NCBI RefSeq assembly: GCF_014252275.1
Contig: NZ_CP059214.1
Coordinates: 403,637-467,636, forward strand
Reading direction: 5' to 3'
Source of the DNA: Blattabacterium cuenoti
GTDB lineage: Bacteria > Bacteroidota > Bacteroidia > Flavobacteriales > Blattabacteriaceae
Length of the DNA stretch: 64,000 bases
Shown: positions 21,501-30,217 of the stretch, in pieces
How the letters are laid out: each line of letters opens with the position of its first letter
Numbering within the stretch: position 1 is the stretch's first letter
Program-made: the position numbers and the translations under genes
The notes under the pieces: model-generated
Seen by the model: the letters and a program-made list of their open reading frames with translations, nothing else
Told to the model about the DNA's origin: nothing
Databases searched by the model: none

Positions 21501-22002
21501 TAATTAATGACCAAACGCTCTCGATGTACTTGGCATTACAAGTGATATATGCATTTTCTGTATCAATCCAATAACCAATTTTTTCTGTAAAAGAAATCCA
21601 TTTTTTTAGAGATTGTTTTACAAACTTATAACATAAATCGTTATATTTTTTTATACTTATTTTTTTCCCAATATGATTTTTGTTAATTCCAATTTTTTTT
21701 TCTATAGCAATTTCAACTGGTAATCCGTGAGTATCCCATCCAGCTTTTCTAAAAACATTGTTTCCTTTCAAAGCATGAAATCTGCAAAAAATATCTTTTA
21801 TAGTTCTACTTAACATATGATGAACCCCTGGTTCTCCGTTTAAAGATGGTGGTCCTTCGTATAAAACATATTTTCTACATTTTTTTTGATATAAATTTCT
21901 GAAACTACGTAAAATAATCTTATTTTTTTTCCAATATTGAAAAATTTCTTCTGTTATTTTTTTTATATCTAATTTTTTATATTCTCTAAACTTTTTTAGC
22001 AT
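18577..22002 (-). CDS. ileS: isoleucyl-tRNA synthetase
   Basis: Class I synthetase for tRNA-Ile with a post-transfer editing domain. The HIGH-equivalent is NGEPGVHHMLSRTIKDI near residue 55, in the eukaryote-like form usual for Bacteroidota IleS. The editing domain contains VSWTTTPWTLPSNTALAVG. The DVWFDSGSMPYAQIHYPFE segment and the KMSKSKGN loop are intact, followed by the anticodon-binding domain. At 1141 residues it is full length, although the C-terminal third is very Lys/Ile/Asn rich. ATG 22002 is well placed. It is divergent from mutS with about 100 bases between them. Confidence 0.98.
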   Translation of the reverse strand: MLKKFREYKKLDIKKITEEIFQYWKKNKIILRSFRNLYQKKCRKYVLYEGPPSLNGEPGVHHMLSRTIKDIFCRFHALKGNNVFRKAGWDTHGLPVEIAIEKKIGINKNHIGKKISIKKYNDLCYKFVKQSLKKWISFTEKIGYWIDTENAYITCNAKYIESVWSLIKKLHDKNFLYKGYTVQPYSPSAGTGISYNELNMQGAYRKVIQPSPFLKFKSIKKSLPEKFKNIKEDIYLVSWTTTPWTLPSNTALAVGNNIYYVLIKTYNKNTHKKELLILSKQSIHHVLISKKYYEVFKENELDLCYDGKIPFLIINEFKGKELFNSKYEQLLPWFLPYYNKDHAFKIVNGDFIKEKEGTGIVHIAPTFGMDDFSLSKQYNIPLMLVLNEKNQPIPLVDLQGRFLNILPFGFGGKYIKNEYDPYGIQKTSVDDEMISFLKKNNCILRTEMYSHFYPYCWRTEKPIFYYPLNSWFLSTTKIKEKIILLNKTIKWHPSFIGNKRFHSWLQNLKDWNLSRSRYWGTPIPIWTTQEGDEKKVIGSIKQLYSEIQKSIDKGFMKINIFKDFILDDMSNENYENINLHKHIVDKIILVSSKGKPMKRESDVIDVWFDSGSMPYAQIHYPFENKEMIDNKLLFPCDFISEGIDQTRGWFFTLHTISSMVFDTIAYKNVVCTGLVLDKYGQKMSKSKGNSINPFDLLEKYGPDAIRWYIVYNSPQWENLKFNLDGIDSSIKKFFVTWFNVYKFFSLYANIDGFSHKKEKQIILKDCTILDLWILSELNTMIKKTNESYKIFNPHQSARLIFYFVLNQLSNWYVRLCRRRFWKEEYSKNKECAYRILYYCLINISKISSPIIPFFSERMYVDLRIPYEEKELISVHLSDFPKYDNQFINKRLEKNMLFIQQIVGMIFSLRKKNNIKIKQPIKKGLIFIYNPNHLPKKKELNELEGILLKESNVKKIDFITNFQKLEMEKNIKPNYKVLGPKFRNKTNKISKIINQFTQKEIEKIEKNQSIFIPLEGEKISISLEDVIIISTPYKNWSILKGKNMTVALDLRISHHLEEEGFIREFIRNIQILRKQNNYHVVDRIVLFVQVKDFTYKSFIKQNQPLICKEILAKKILFDFQKDMKKISMNNHIFYIKINKLKS

Positions 22003-22103
22003 GCGTATTTTTTATTATAACAAAAATCAATGTTAATAGTGAAAAAATCTATTATTTTATAAAAATAAAATTCAATTTATATACACTTTATATAAACATA
22101 GAT

Positions 22104-24629
22104 ATGAGTAAAAAAAAAGAAAATACTCCATTAATTCAACAATACAATGATATAAAAAAACAATATCCAGACACCATTTTACTTTTTCAAGTTGGAGATT
22201 TTTACGAAGCGTTTGGCAAAGATGCAATTGTCTGTTCTCAAACACTTCATATTGTATTAACAAAACGATTGAATCATATTCAATTATCAGGATTTCCATG
22301 CCATTCTTTAAATATCTATTTACCAAAATTAATTCATGCAGGATTTCGTGTTGCTATTTGTAATCAACTAGAAGAACCTAAAAAAGGAAAAAACCTTGTA
22401 AAAAGAGGAGTAGTAGAACTGATTACTCCTGGAATAAATACTTATGATAATGTTTTACCGAGTAAAAGTAACAATTTTTTGGCGTCAATTCATGTAGAAA
22501 AAAATTTTTTCGGATTAAGTTTATTAGATATCTCAACGGGAGAATTTTTTACAACAGAAGATAAACAAGATAATATTTTAAGATATATAAGAAATTTTGA
22601 TCCCAGTGAAATTCTTATTCAAAGAAAAGAAAAAAACCTTTTTCAAAAATTATTAAAAAATAAATATTACACATTTCTAATGGAAGATTGGATTTTTGAA
22701 TATTCCTTTGCATATGAAAAATTAATATCACATTTTAAAACAAATTCGTTGAAAGGTTTTGGAATCAATAATTTAAAACTTGGAATTATATCATCAGGAG
22801 TAATATTATGTTATCTTCATGATACAAATCACTTTAAAATCAATCATATATATAATATTCATCCCATAAAAAAAGAAGAATCAGTTTGTATAGATGACTA
22901 TACATTTCAAAACTTAGAAATATTTCAACCTTTTAATAAAGAAGGATTTTCTTTATTAAAAATATTGGATCAAACAATTACTCCCATGGGTGGAAGACTT
23001 TTAAAAAAATGGATTCTTTTTCCTTCATCGAAAAAATATATTATCGAAAAACGTCAAAAAATAGTTAAGGAATTATGTGAAAACAACTCTTTACGAATTT
23101 TTATAAACAAACAAATGAAACAATTATGTGATATAGAAAGAATAACTTCAAAAATTTCTTTGGAAAAAGTTTCTCCTAGAGAAATAGATTTATTGGGAAA
23201 ATCGATTATATCCATTGATAAAATGAAAAAGGAAATTCTTATTCATAAAAAAAAAAGTGTACTAACCCTTATTTTTTCATCTTTGAAAGATTGTTTACAT
23301 ATATCTGATAAAATTCGAAAAACAATACAAGAAAATCCACCATCTTCTATAGAAAAAGGGAAAGGTAACGTCATTATGAAAGGAGTTTCAAAAGAGTTAG
23401 ATAAAATGCGTGATTTATATTTCTCCCAAAAAGAATACGTTGAAAAATTATGCTTATCAGAAAAATTAAATACAGGGATATCTAATCTTAAAATAGGATA
23501 TAGTAAAATATTTGGATATTATTTTGAAATAAAAATCCACGAAAAAAAGAAAATTCCTCATCATTGGATTGAAAAGCAACGATTATCTCATTGCAAAAGA
23601 TATCTTACAAAAGAATTAAAAGATTTTGAATCAAAAATATTACATGCTTCAAACAATATTTTTTATATAGAAAAAAAAATTTTTTCTTCTTTTATTAAAG
23701 AAATTTCAAAAGAAATAAAAGATTTAAAAAATAATGCAAAAAAAATTGGAAAAATTGATGTACTGTGTTCTTTTTCTTCAGTAGCTTTAGAAAATAATTA
23801 TACTATGCCTACAATTACGAATCATAAAGGAATATCCATTGTAGATAGTCGACATCCTGTAATTGAAAAAACAATAATGAGTAAAAACTCATATATCCCT
23901 AATGATATTTTTCTTGACAAAGAAATTCAACAAATTTTAATGATCACAGGTCCAAATATGTCTGGTAAATCTGCATATTTACGTCAAATTGCAATTATCA
24001 TATTAATGGCACATATAGGTAGTTTCATTCCTGCAAAAAATGCAAAAATAGGGATAGTAGATAAAATATTTAGTAGAGTTGGTGCATATGATAATATATC
24101 TATAGGTGAATCCACTTTTATGGTAGAAATGAATGAAACGGCAAATATATTGAATAACATAACTGCAAGAAGTTTTATTATTTTGGATGAAATAGGAAGA
24201 GGAACAAGTATGCAAGATGGAATTTCTATAGCTCAATCAATCGTAGAATTTTTACATGAACATTCATGTCGTCCTTTTACTTTATTTGCTACTCATTATC
24301 ACGAAATTACGAAAATGAATCGCTTCTTCAAAAGAATCAAAAATTTTTATATTTCTGTAAAAAAAATAGATGAAGAACTCATTTTTATGAGAAAATTAAT
24401 GACTGGTCATTGTAAAAACAGCTTCGGAATTCATATTGCAAAAATGGCTGGAATTCCAGAAAAGGTTATTTATAGAGCAAAAAAAATATTCAAAACAAAT
24501 TTGAATAATTCTGATCTAGAATCTCATAAACAAATTCTCACAATTTCTATAAAAAAAATGAATGATATTATCCATTTATTATCTAATGAAAAAATAAAAG
24601 TTAATGATATAATTAATTCATTAAAATAA
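22104..24629 (+). CDS. mutS: DNA mismatch repair protein MutS
   Basis: Mismatch recognition ATPase. The N-terminal mismatch-binding domain retains the F-x-E motif (QVGDFYEAFG, residues 27-36). The core and clamp regions follow, then the ATPase with Walker A GPNMSGKSAYLRQ, the signature TFMVEMNETANIL, Walker B IILDEIGRGTS and the ATHYHEIT switch. At 841 residues it is slightly shorter than free-living relatives but complete. No mutL lies in this window. Retention of mismatch recognition is worth noting in a genome so rich in mononucleotide runs. It is followed by two tRNA genes on the same strand. Confidence 0.97.
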   Translation: MSKKKENTPLIQQYNDIKKQYPDTILLFQVGDFYEAFGKDAIVCSQTLHIVLTKRLNHIQLSGFPCHSLNIYLPKLIHAGFRVAICNQLEEPKKGKNLVKRGVVELITPGINTYDNVLPSKSNNFLASIHVEKNFFGLSLLDISTGEFFTTEDKQDNILRYIRNFDPSEILIQRKEKNLFQKLLKNKYYTFLMEDWIFEYSFAYEKLISHFKTNSLKGFGINNLKLGIISSGVILCYLHDTNHFKINHIYNIHPIKKEESVCIDDYTFQNLEIFQPFNKEGFSLLKILDQTITPMGGRLLKKWILFPSSKKYIIEKRQKIVKELCENNSLRIFINKQMKQLCDIERITSKISLEKVSPREIDLLGKSIISIDKMKKEILIHKKKSVLTLIFSSLKDCLHISDKIRKTIQENPPSSIEKGKGNVIMKGVSKELDKMRDLYFSQKEYVEKLCLSEKLNTGISNLKIGYSKIFGYYFEIKIHEKKKIPHHWIEKQRLSHCKRYLTKELKDFESKILHASNNIFYIEKKIFSSFIKEISKEIKDLKNNAKKIGKIDVLCSFSSVALENNYTMPTITNHKGISIVDSRHPVIEKTIMSKNSYIPNDIFLDKEIQQILMITGPNMSGKSAYLRQIAIIILMAHIGSFIPAKNAKIGIVDKIFSRVGAYDNISIGESTFMVEMNETANILNNITARSFIILDEIGRGTSMQDGISIAQSIVEFLHEHSCRPFTLFATHYHEITKMNRFFKRIKNFYISVKKIDEELIFMRKLMTGHCKNSFGIHIAKMAGIPEKVIYRAKKIFKTNLNNSDLESHKQILTISIKKMNDIIHLLSNEKIKVNDIINSLK

Positions 24630-24677
24630 ACTAATTTGCTAGATATACTAAACTATTTTTAAATTAGTTATCTCATT

Positions 24678-24751
24678 GCGAGAATAGCTCAGTTGGTTAG
24701 AGTACGACCTTGCCAAGGTCGGAGTCACGGGTTCGAATCCCGTTTCTCGCT
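24678..24751 (+). tRNA. tRNA-Gly (anticodon GCC)
   Basis: A 74-nt plus-strand cloverleaf: acceptor GCGAGAA/TTCTCGC, D-stem GCTC/GAGT, anticodon stem CGACC/GGTCG around loop TTGCCAA (anticodon GCC), T-arm with GGTTCGAATCC, discriminator U. Together with the UCC isoacceptor near 17.5 kb it covers the glycine codons. A nine-base inverted repeat (24629-24637 and 24661-24669) lies between mutS and this gene. Confidence 0.95.
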
Positions 24752-24763
24752 TTAAATAAATCT

Positions 24764-24848
24764 ATCCGGGTGGTGGAATTGGTAGACACACAGGACTTAA
24801 AATCCTGTGATCATTTTGATCGTACGGGTTCAACTCCCGTCCCGGGTA
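24764..24848 (+). tRNA. tRNA-Leu (anticodon UAA)
   Basis: An 85-nt plus-strand class II tRNA with a long variable arm. Acceptor ATCCGGG pairs with CCCGGGT (one U-G pair), the anticodon stem is CAGGA/TCCTG around loop CTTAAAA (anticodon UAA), the T-arm contains GGTTCAACTCC, and the discriminator is A. It ends two bases before the stop codon of guaB, which converges on it. Confidence 0.94.
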
Positions 24849-24850
24849 CT

Positions 24851-26308
24851 TTATTTGCTGTAATTAGGTGATTCTTTTATAATGTTTACACTATGTGGAT
24901 GATTTTCTTTCAATCCAGAATTTGTAATAACTACAAACTTTCCCGTTTTCTTTAAATTTTTTATGGTTGGTGTTCCACAATATCCCATTCCAGATCTCAA
25001 TCCTCCACATATTTGATAAAGTACATCTTTCATTGTTCCTTTGTATGGAACAATTGCTTCAATTCCTTCTGGAACATATTTTTCATTAAATTGAAAATAT
25101 CGATCTCTACTTCCTCTTTTCATAGCAATTAGAGATCCCATCCCTACATAACTTTTAAATTTTCTTCCTTGAAGAATTACTTCCTCTCCAGGAGATTCAT
25201 CCGTTCCAGCGAATAAACTTCCAATCATTACTGCACTAGCTCCAGAAGCAATAGCTTTTACAATATCTCCGGAATATCTAATTCCACCATCAGAAATAAT
25301 ATGAACGTTTCGAGTTTTTGCATATTCATAAACATCATTGATCGCTGTAATTTGAGGCATTCCTACTCCTGCTATCACTCTAGTGGTACAAATAGATCCA
25401 GATCCAATTCCTACTTTTAAAATAGTAGCTCCTGAATCAATCAAATCTTTAGCTCCTTGAGGAGTGACTATATTTCCTACTAATAAAGCCATGTTAGGAT
25501 AAGCATTTCGAATTTTTTGAACTATATTTAATACTCTTGAAGAATGTCCATGTGCAGAGTCTATTGCAATAAGATCAATACTTTTTTTATGTAAAGATTC
25601 TACCCTATTCATTGTCTCTTTATTTATCCCTACAGCCGCACCTACACGTAGACATCCTTTTGAATCTTTACATGCATTTGGATATTCAATGACATTATCA
25701 ATATCTCTAATTGTTATTAAACCAATTAATTTATTTTTTTCATCTACAATAGGAAGTTTTTCAATTTTTTCTTTTAATAGAATATTTTTTGCTTCTTCCA
25801 TATTTATATTCTTTTGAGAAGTAATTAATTTTTCTTTTGTCATAACATCTTCAACCAAAGAATCTAAATTTTTACGATATTTTATATCTCTTTTTGTAAT
25901 GATTCCTAAAAGATATTGATTTTTTTCTACTACAGGTAATCCAGAAATTTTATATTTTTTCATAAGATATTGTGCTTGTCTTAGTGTGGAATTTCTAGAA
26001 AGAGTGATAGGATGATCAATCATTCCATTTTCGCTTCTTTTTACCTTATAAACTTCTTCTGTTTGACTTTTTATATTCATATTTTTATGAATAATCCCAA
26101 TCCCCCCTTCTCTTGCAAGAGAAATTGCAAGAGAAGATTCAGTCACAGTATCCATAGCAGCGCTTAATATTGGAATATTGAGTTTTATATCTAGTGTAAG
26201 ATCAACTTCAAGAGATACTTCCGAAGGTAAAATGGAAGAATAATTGGGTACAAGCAAAACATCGTCAAAAGTTAACGCATTCTTCAAAATTTTTTCATTT
26301 AAAGACAT
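24851..26308 (-). CDS. guaB: inosine-5'-monophosphate dehydrogenase
   Basis: Converts IMP to XMP with NAD+, the committed step to GMP. At 485 residues it has the barrel start ([17 protein letters not shown]), two CBS domains in the middle (about residues 95-205), the NAD-binding AIDSAHGHS, and the catalytic-Cys loop [15 protein letters not shown] near residue 300. The flap with the conserved YRGMGS-like segment reads [11 protein letters not shown], and the C-terminal [11 protein letters not shown] block is complete. ATG 26308 is clear. Its stop lies two bases from the 3' end of tRNA-Leu on the other strand, so read-through would be antisense to that tRNA. Confidence 0.97.
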   Translation of the reverse strand: MSLNEKILKNALTFDDVLLVPNYSSILPSEVSLEVDLTLDIKLNIPILSAAMDTVTESSLAISLAREGGIGIIHKNMNIKSQTEEVYKVKRSENGMIDHPITLSRNSTLRQAQYLMKKYKISGLPVVEKNQYLLGIITKRDIKYRKNLDSLVEDVMTKEKLITSQKNINMEEAKNILLKEKIEKLPIVDEKNKLIGLITIRDIDNVIEYPNACKDSKGCLRVGAAVGINKETMNRVESLHKKSIDLIAIDSAHGHSSRVLNIVQKIRNAYPNMALLVGNIVTPQGAKDLIDSGATILKVGIGSGSICTTRVIAGVGMPQITAINDVYEYAKTRNVHIISDGGIRYSGDIVKAIASGASAVMIGSLFAGTDESPGEEVILQGRKFKSYVGMGSLIAMKRGSRDRYFQFNEKYVPEGIEAIVPYKGTMKDVLYQICGGLRSGMGYCGTPTIKNLKKTGKFVVITNSGLKENHPHSVNIIKESPNYSK

Positions 26309-26523
26309 AATTTTTTGTTTTTAAAAAATTTTTATCAAATAATTCTCTAATTAATTAAGATATTTTATGTAACATTCTTTCTATGCAAAAGAAAAATGAA
26401 AAAATAATAAGTTATTTTATTTTTTATTGTAAAATACAAATAATGATATATTTTTTCATTTAAAATTTTTATATAAATTTGTCCAAAATATTGATTAACT
26501 AATAACAGAAATATCTTTTGATT
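26309..26523. other. intergenic region between guaB and the small lipoprotein gene
   Basis: About 215 very AT-rich bases between divergent genes. It must hold both promoters. On the plus strand TTG at 26491-26493 is followed after 18 bases by TATCTTTT at 26512-26519, a near match to the Bacteroidota TTG/TAnnTTTG promoter, and lies so close to ATG 26524 that the message would be nearly leaderless. I see no matching element for guaB, no tRNA-like fold and no coding remnant. Confidence 0.45.
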
Positions 26524-26841
26524 ATGATGAAAAAAATAAGAATTACGTTTACTACAATTTTATTAGCAATATTTTTGTTTACCGTAAGTTGTAATAACAA
26601 AAATAAAAGTGAAAGCGGATCTTCCCCTTCTAACAATAATAATGGAACATTATCCGAAGAAGAAAAAACAAATAATGAAGGACAAAACAATGATTTGCCA
26701 CCTACTACTCCACCTACAACATCAAATAATGAAGAATCTTCTTCTAAAAAAAGTAGTAATGATGAAACAAGTGGAAGTAACGTAACCTCTGATAAAGAAA
26801 AACCAAATACTGAAAATAACGTTAAAGATAATAAACAATAA
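26524..26841 (+). CDS. predicted low-complexity lipoprotein, unknown function
   Basis: I do not recognise this gene. It encodes 105 residues: Met-Met-Lys-Lys-Ile-Arg, a hydrophobic stretch (ITFTTILLAIFLFTV), then VSC with the putative lipid-attached Cys at residue 23. After that come about 80 residues made almost only of Asn, Ser, Glu, Lys, Thr, Pro, Asp and Gly, with two PPTTPPTT-like repeats and no hydrophobic core, so the mature part should be disordered. The basic start, hydrophobic core and terminal Cys fit a type II signal peptide, although the lipobox (TVSC) is weak. It has its own possible promoter (26491-26519) and a strong terminator hairpin directly after the stop. A longer open frame on the opposite strand is judged a shadow. 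It could be a surface spacer-like or lineage-specific lipoprotein; no function is assigned. Confidence 0.7.
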   Translation: MMKKIRITFTTILLAIFLFTVSCNNKNKSESGSSPSNNNNGTLSEEEKTNNEGQNNDLPPTTPPTTSNNEESSSKKSSNDETSGSNVTSDKEKPNTENNVKDNKQ

Positions 26842-26853
26842 ATAAAAAATTGG

Positions 26854-26893
26854 AAAAGCAAAAAAGAGAGATATTCTCTCTTCTTTGCTTTTT
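26854..26893. terminator. strong, symmetric intrinsic terminator hairpin
   Basis: An 18-bp stem (26854-26871 against 26875-26892) with one A-C mismatch and a three-base TAT loop, containing GAGAGA/TCTCTC and AAGC/GCTT blocks, flanked by A and T runs. The T run falls at the 3' side on both strands, so it can stop transcripts from the lipoprotein (plus) and, from the other side, reduce read-through out of rplS (minus). It is the most stable simple hairpin I saw between two genes here. Confidence 0.8.
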
Positions 26894-26901
26894 ATTATTT
26901 T

Positions 26902-27249
26902 CTAATTTTTTACTTTTGCTTTTTTACCTCTAAGAAAACGAAAATAAAATATTTTTGACCTTCGGACTTTTCCTCGCTTATTGAGATCTACTTTTTTTAT
27001 ATTATGTTGATTGATTCCGAATGTACGTTCAACTCCAATTCCACCAACACTTGTTTTTCGAACAGTAAATGTTTTTGTTAGTCCTTTTCCTTGTTTTTTT
27101 ATTACAATTCCTTTAAAAGATTGAATTCTTTTTTTTTCTCCTTCTTTAATTTCAAAATATACGGTAATTGTATCTCCAGAACGAAAAGAAGGAAACATTT
27201 TTTTATCGATAAATTTATTTTCTATATACTCAATGATTTTTTGTGACAT
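26902..27249 (-). CDS. rplS: 50S ribosomal protein L19
   Basis: Large-subunit protein at the 30S-50S interface. The 115-residue sequence carries FRSGDTITVYFEIKEGEKKR, the FKGIVIKKQGKGLTKTFTVRK strand pair, and GVERTFGINQHNIKKVDLNKRGKVRRSKIFYFR. It overlaps the 3' end of glmM by 28 bases on the same strand and ends next to the 26.85-kb hairpin. Confidence 0.98.
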   Translation of the reverse strand: MSQKIIEYIENKFIDKKMFPSFRSGDTITVYFEIKEGEKKRIQSFKGIVIKKQGKGLTKTFTVRKTSVGGIGVERTFGINQHNIKKVDLNKRGKVRRSKIFYFRFLRGKKAKVKN

Positions 27250-28640
27250 AATGAGATAAAATTTTTTATATACAATATCATATTTTTTGATAACGAATCA
27301 GATCGTTTTTTTGATATACTTTCTGAGTAAATTCGAAGAATATTTTCCGTATTAGATTTTCTAACATGAGTCCATTCATATTTTGAATAGTATATTTTAA
27401 TTCCATCACTAAAGTCCATTTTATTATCTATATATTTTTCTTTTATTTTTCTAAATAAAATATCGTGATTATATGCATATTGAATTTTTTTTTTAGATAT
27501 AAAAGAATGAAAATATTTTTTTTTCAATTCAGATAATAAGATAGAAGATTTTTTTGCAATTTGTGTTAAAAATAAGGCAATACCTACTAAAGCATCTCTT
27601 CCATAACGGAAATTGGGATAAATAATTCCTCCATTTCCTTCTCCTCCAATCACAGCATTTGTTTCTTTCATTTTGTTTATAACATTTATTTCTCCTACAG
27701 GAGTTTCATAAAAAGGAACATTTTTCTTAATTGAAAGATCTTTAAGTGCGTAAGAAGAAGATAAGGTTGACACTACTGGACCTAAAGTATTTTCCAGCAC
27801 AAAATCTGCGATAGAGACTAATGTATATTCTTCTCCAAAAAAATCACCATTTTCACAGATAAAAACTACACGATCGACATCAGGATCTACAGAAATTCCC
27901 ATATTTGCTTGAATATCAGGAACTTTTTTACAAATTTCTTTTAAATTTCTTTGAATAGGTTCAGGATTATGCATAAATTCTCCATTTGGATTACAATATA
28001 TCTTAACAATTTCTACTCCTAAACGTTTCAAAAGAATAGGTACGGCAATTCCACCTGTAGAATTAATTCCATCTACCACAATTTTTAATTGTAATTTTCT
28101 AATTAGATTGACATCTATAATAGGTAAAGATAAAATTTTATCTACGTGTTTTTGAATACAATTATTTTGATATAAATATTTTCCTAATTTTTTATAAGGA
28201 GCAAAAGGAAACCATTGTTGTTCGGATAATAAAAAAAGTTTTTTAAATTCTTTTCCAGATAAAAATTCTCCAAAAGAATCGAATAATTTTAATCCATTCC
28301 AATTTTTTGGATTATGACTAGCAGTCACCATCATTCCTCCATCAGCTTTCTCATTAACCACAGAAATACCTACAGTAGGTGTAGTAGATAATCCAATATC
28401 AATAACATCCACTCCTATACATTGAAGAACATTAATTAAAATATTTTGTAGAAGTTTAGATGTTCCTCGTCCATCTCTTCCAGAAATAATTAAGTATTTT
28501 TTTTTATTTTTTTTATATTTGATTTTCATCCAAGAAACAAATCCTACAGATAATTGGATAACTTCAAAAGGAGTGAATCCCATTCCTTTTCTTCCTCCTA
28601 AGGTTCCTCTAATTCCGGATGAAGATTTTACAAGTATCAA
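27222..28640 (-). CDS. glmM: phosphoglucosamine mutase
   Basis: Interconverts glucosamine-6-phosphate and glucosamine-1-phosphate on the way to UDP-GlcNAc, feeding peptidoglycan. The alpha-phosphohexomutase signatures are present: the catalytic-Ser loop MMVTASHNPKNWNG, the metal-binding DPDVDRVVF, the sugar-binding GEGNGGIIYP (GEGNGG form) and the C-terminal phosphate loop region near the end (RIYSESISKKR). Of 472 residues, all domains are accounted for. The start is a TTG at 28640; the family N-terminus (LVKSSSGIRGTLGG) follows immediately, and a TAA lies three codons upstream, so no ATG is available. Its tail overlaps rplS by 28 bases. Confidence 0.95.
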   Translation of the reverse strand: MILVKSSSGIRGTLGGRKGMGFTPFEVIQLSVGFVSWMKIKYKKNKKKYLIISGRDGRGTSKLLQNILINVLQCIGVDVIDIGLSTTPTVGISVVNEKADGGMMVTASHNPKNWNGLKLFDSFGEFLSGKEFKKLFLLSEQQWFPFAPYKKLGKYLYQNNCIQKHVDKILSLPIIDVNLIRKLQLKIVVDGINSTGGIAVPILLKRLGVEIVKIYCNPNGEFMHNPEPIQRNLKEICKKVPDIQANMGISVDPDVDRVVFICENGDFFGEEYTLVSIADFVLENTLGPVVSTLSSSYALKDLSIKKNVPFYETPVGEINVINKMKETNAVIGGEGNGGIIYPNFRYGRDALVGIALFLTQIAKKSSILLSELKKKYFHSFISKKKIQYAYNHDILFRKIKEKYIDNKMDFSDGIKIYYSKYEWTHVRKSNTENILRIYSESISKKRSDSLSKNMILYIKNFISLCHKKSLSI

Positions 28641-28668
28641 AAAATATTATGTTTTTTATATAGAAATA

Positions 28669-28676
28669 CAAATTTA
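28669..28676 (-). promoter_or_regulatory. possible -7 element for glmM
   Basis: TAAATTTG on the minus strand matches the Bacteroidota -7 box TAnnTTTG and lies 29 bases upstream of the glmM start codon. I find no TTG at the expected 19-base distance, so this is a partial match only. Confidence 0.35.
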
Positions 28677-28747
28677 ATTTTTTTTCTATATTTAAATATT
28701 ATAATTCAATGTTTATTTTTGTATTTTAATATTTTTATTAGGAATAA

Positions 28748-30217
28748 TTATCGAGAAAAATTTCCTTCTTCGTAAGGAGGTATAAATTCATTTTCTTTTT
28801 CAATCACATTTTTTTTATAATCCTCTTCCCAAACTAAAGGAATATATTTTTTTTCTTCTATATTTTTAAACTTCGATTGATCCCCTATAAATCTTAATCG
28901 AAAACTACCTAATCTTCCATTTCTATGTTTCGCTATAATAATTTCTGATTGACCAATACAAGAATCATTTTCTTGATTAGAATCCCAATAATTAAATCCA
29001 TAATATTCTGGCCTATAAATAAATAAAACAATATCTGCATCTTGTTCAATAGAACCAGATTCTCTTAAATCGGATAATAAAGGTCGTTTATTTCCTCCTC
29101 TTGTTTCTACTGCTCTTGATAACTGTGATAATGCAATAATAGGTAAATTAAGTTCTTTAGCCATTGATTTCAAATTTCTAGATATCAAAGATATTTCTTG
29201 TTCTCTATTTTGAAATTTATTTTCATAATCATTTGTATTCATTAATTGCATGTAATCTACAAATATCAATCTTACTCCATATTGAGTAATTAAATAACGA
29301 CATTTTGCACGTAAGTTAAATATCGATAAAGATGGAGTATCATCAATAAATAAAGAAGATTCTTTTAAATCTTTAGTTCTACTTATTAATAAATCGTATT
29401 CTTCCATGGATAAATTAGATTTTTTTAATTTATCTAAAGACAAACATGTTTCTGAGGAAATTAATTTAGTAATTAATTGTATTGAAGACATTTCAAGAGA
29501 AAAAATAACAGAAGGAATTTTTTTTTTAACTGCAATATTCTGTATCATAGATAACATAAAAGTTGTTTTTCCCATTCCCGGCCTTGAAGCTATAATAATC
29601 AAATCAGAATTTTGCCATCCTGAAGTAATATCATCTAATTTTTGAAATCCTGTAGAAATTCCTATTATTCCATTTTTTTTAGTTGTTTTGATTCTATCAA
29701 TAGCTTGCTGAACAAGATCTTTTGTATTTTCATATTTTTTTTTTACCAAATATTTTTGATTTATCTCAAATACTTTGGATTCTGCAAAATTTAATATATT
29801 AAAAACATCAGTTTTTTCTTCATAACATTTTCTTGTAATTTCAAAAGATAAATTGATTAATCTTCTTAAAAGAAACTTTTGAATCACTATTCGACAATGA
29901 TATTCAATATGTGCAGAAGAAATAACTTTCTGTGTTAATTCAGCCAAATATAACTCACCACCTATAATTTCTAACTTATCTATTCTTTTTAATTCGTTTG
30001 ATAATGTGTATAAATCGACTGGATGAGATTCAATATATAATTTTTTGATAGTTTCAAATATTATTTGATGTTCCTTTTTATAAAATACTTCATAAGGAAT
30101 TAGATCAATAATATCATCTAATGCCTTTTTATCTACTATAATAGCACCGATGATCGCTTCTTCTAAATCTATCGATTGAGGAGGAATTATTTTTTTTATA
30201 TGATTATTAATAATAAT
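28748..30217 (-). CDS. dnaB: replicative DNA helicase, apparently with a non-canonical start codon
   Basis: Hexameric replication-fork helicase. The C-terminal RecA-like domain has Walker A ASRPGMGKTTFML, Walker B RLIFVDYMQLM, and the DLRESGSIEQDADIVLFIYR segment. The N-terminal primase-binding domain is fully encoded upstream of the first TTG (29947). The same frame reads PPQSIDLEEAIIGAIIVDKK and GGELYLAELTQKV without interruption. Between the in-frame TAG at 30265-30263 and 29947 there is no ATG, GTG or TTG at all, so translation must start at ATT or ATA. I place it at the first ATT of a triplet at 30217, giving about 489 residues, normal for DnaB; 30214, 30211 and ATA 30199 are alternatives. 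It follows accA after about 50 bases. Confidence 0.85.
   Translation of the reverse strand: MIINNHIKKIIPPQSIDLEEAIIGAIIVDKKALDDIIDLIPYEVFYKKEHQIIFETIKKLYIESHPVDLYTLSNELKRIDKLEIIGGELYLAELTQKVISSAHIEYHCRIVIQKFLLRRLINLSFEITRKCYEEKTDVFNILNFAESKVFEINQKYLVKKKYENTKDLVQQAIDRIKTTKKNGIIGISTGFQKLDDITSGWQNSDLIIIASRPGMGKTTFMLSMIQNIAVKKKIPSVIFSLEMSSIQLITKLISSETCLSLDKLKKSNLSMEEYDLLISRTKDLKESSLFIDDTPSLSIFNLRAKCRYLITQYGVRLIFVDYMQLMNTNDYENKFQNREQEISLISRNLKSMAKELNLPIIALSQLSRAVETRGGNKRPLLSDLRESGSIEQDADIVLFIYRPEYYGFNYWDSNQENDSCIGQSEIIIAKHRNGRLGSFRLRFIGDQSKFKNIEEKKYIPLVWEEDYKKNVIEKENEFIPPYEEGNFSR

Noticed and set aside
26499-26861. Minus-strand 120-codon frame opposite the lipoprotein
   Set aside because: It is longer than the lipoprotein gene but begins inside the terminator hairpin and encodes only Leu/Phe/Ser runs that mirror the plus-strand Asn/Ser/Glu codons. 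The plus strand has the signal peptide, Cys, promoter and terminator in order.
28664-28726. AAATACAAA / TTTGTATTT inverted repeat upstream of glmM
   Set aside because: Nine AT-biased bases over a 45-base spacer are expected by chance in such sequence.
28748-29947. dnaB as a 399-residue gene starting at TTG 29947
   Set aside because: The conserved N-terminal domain lies in the same frame upstream, so this start would cut off a needed domain.
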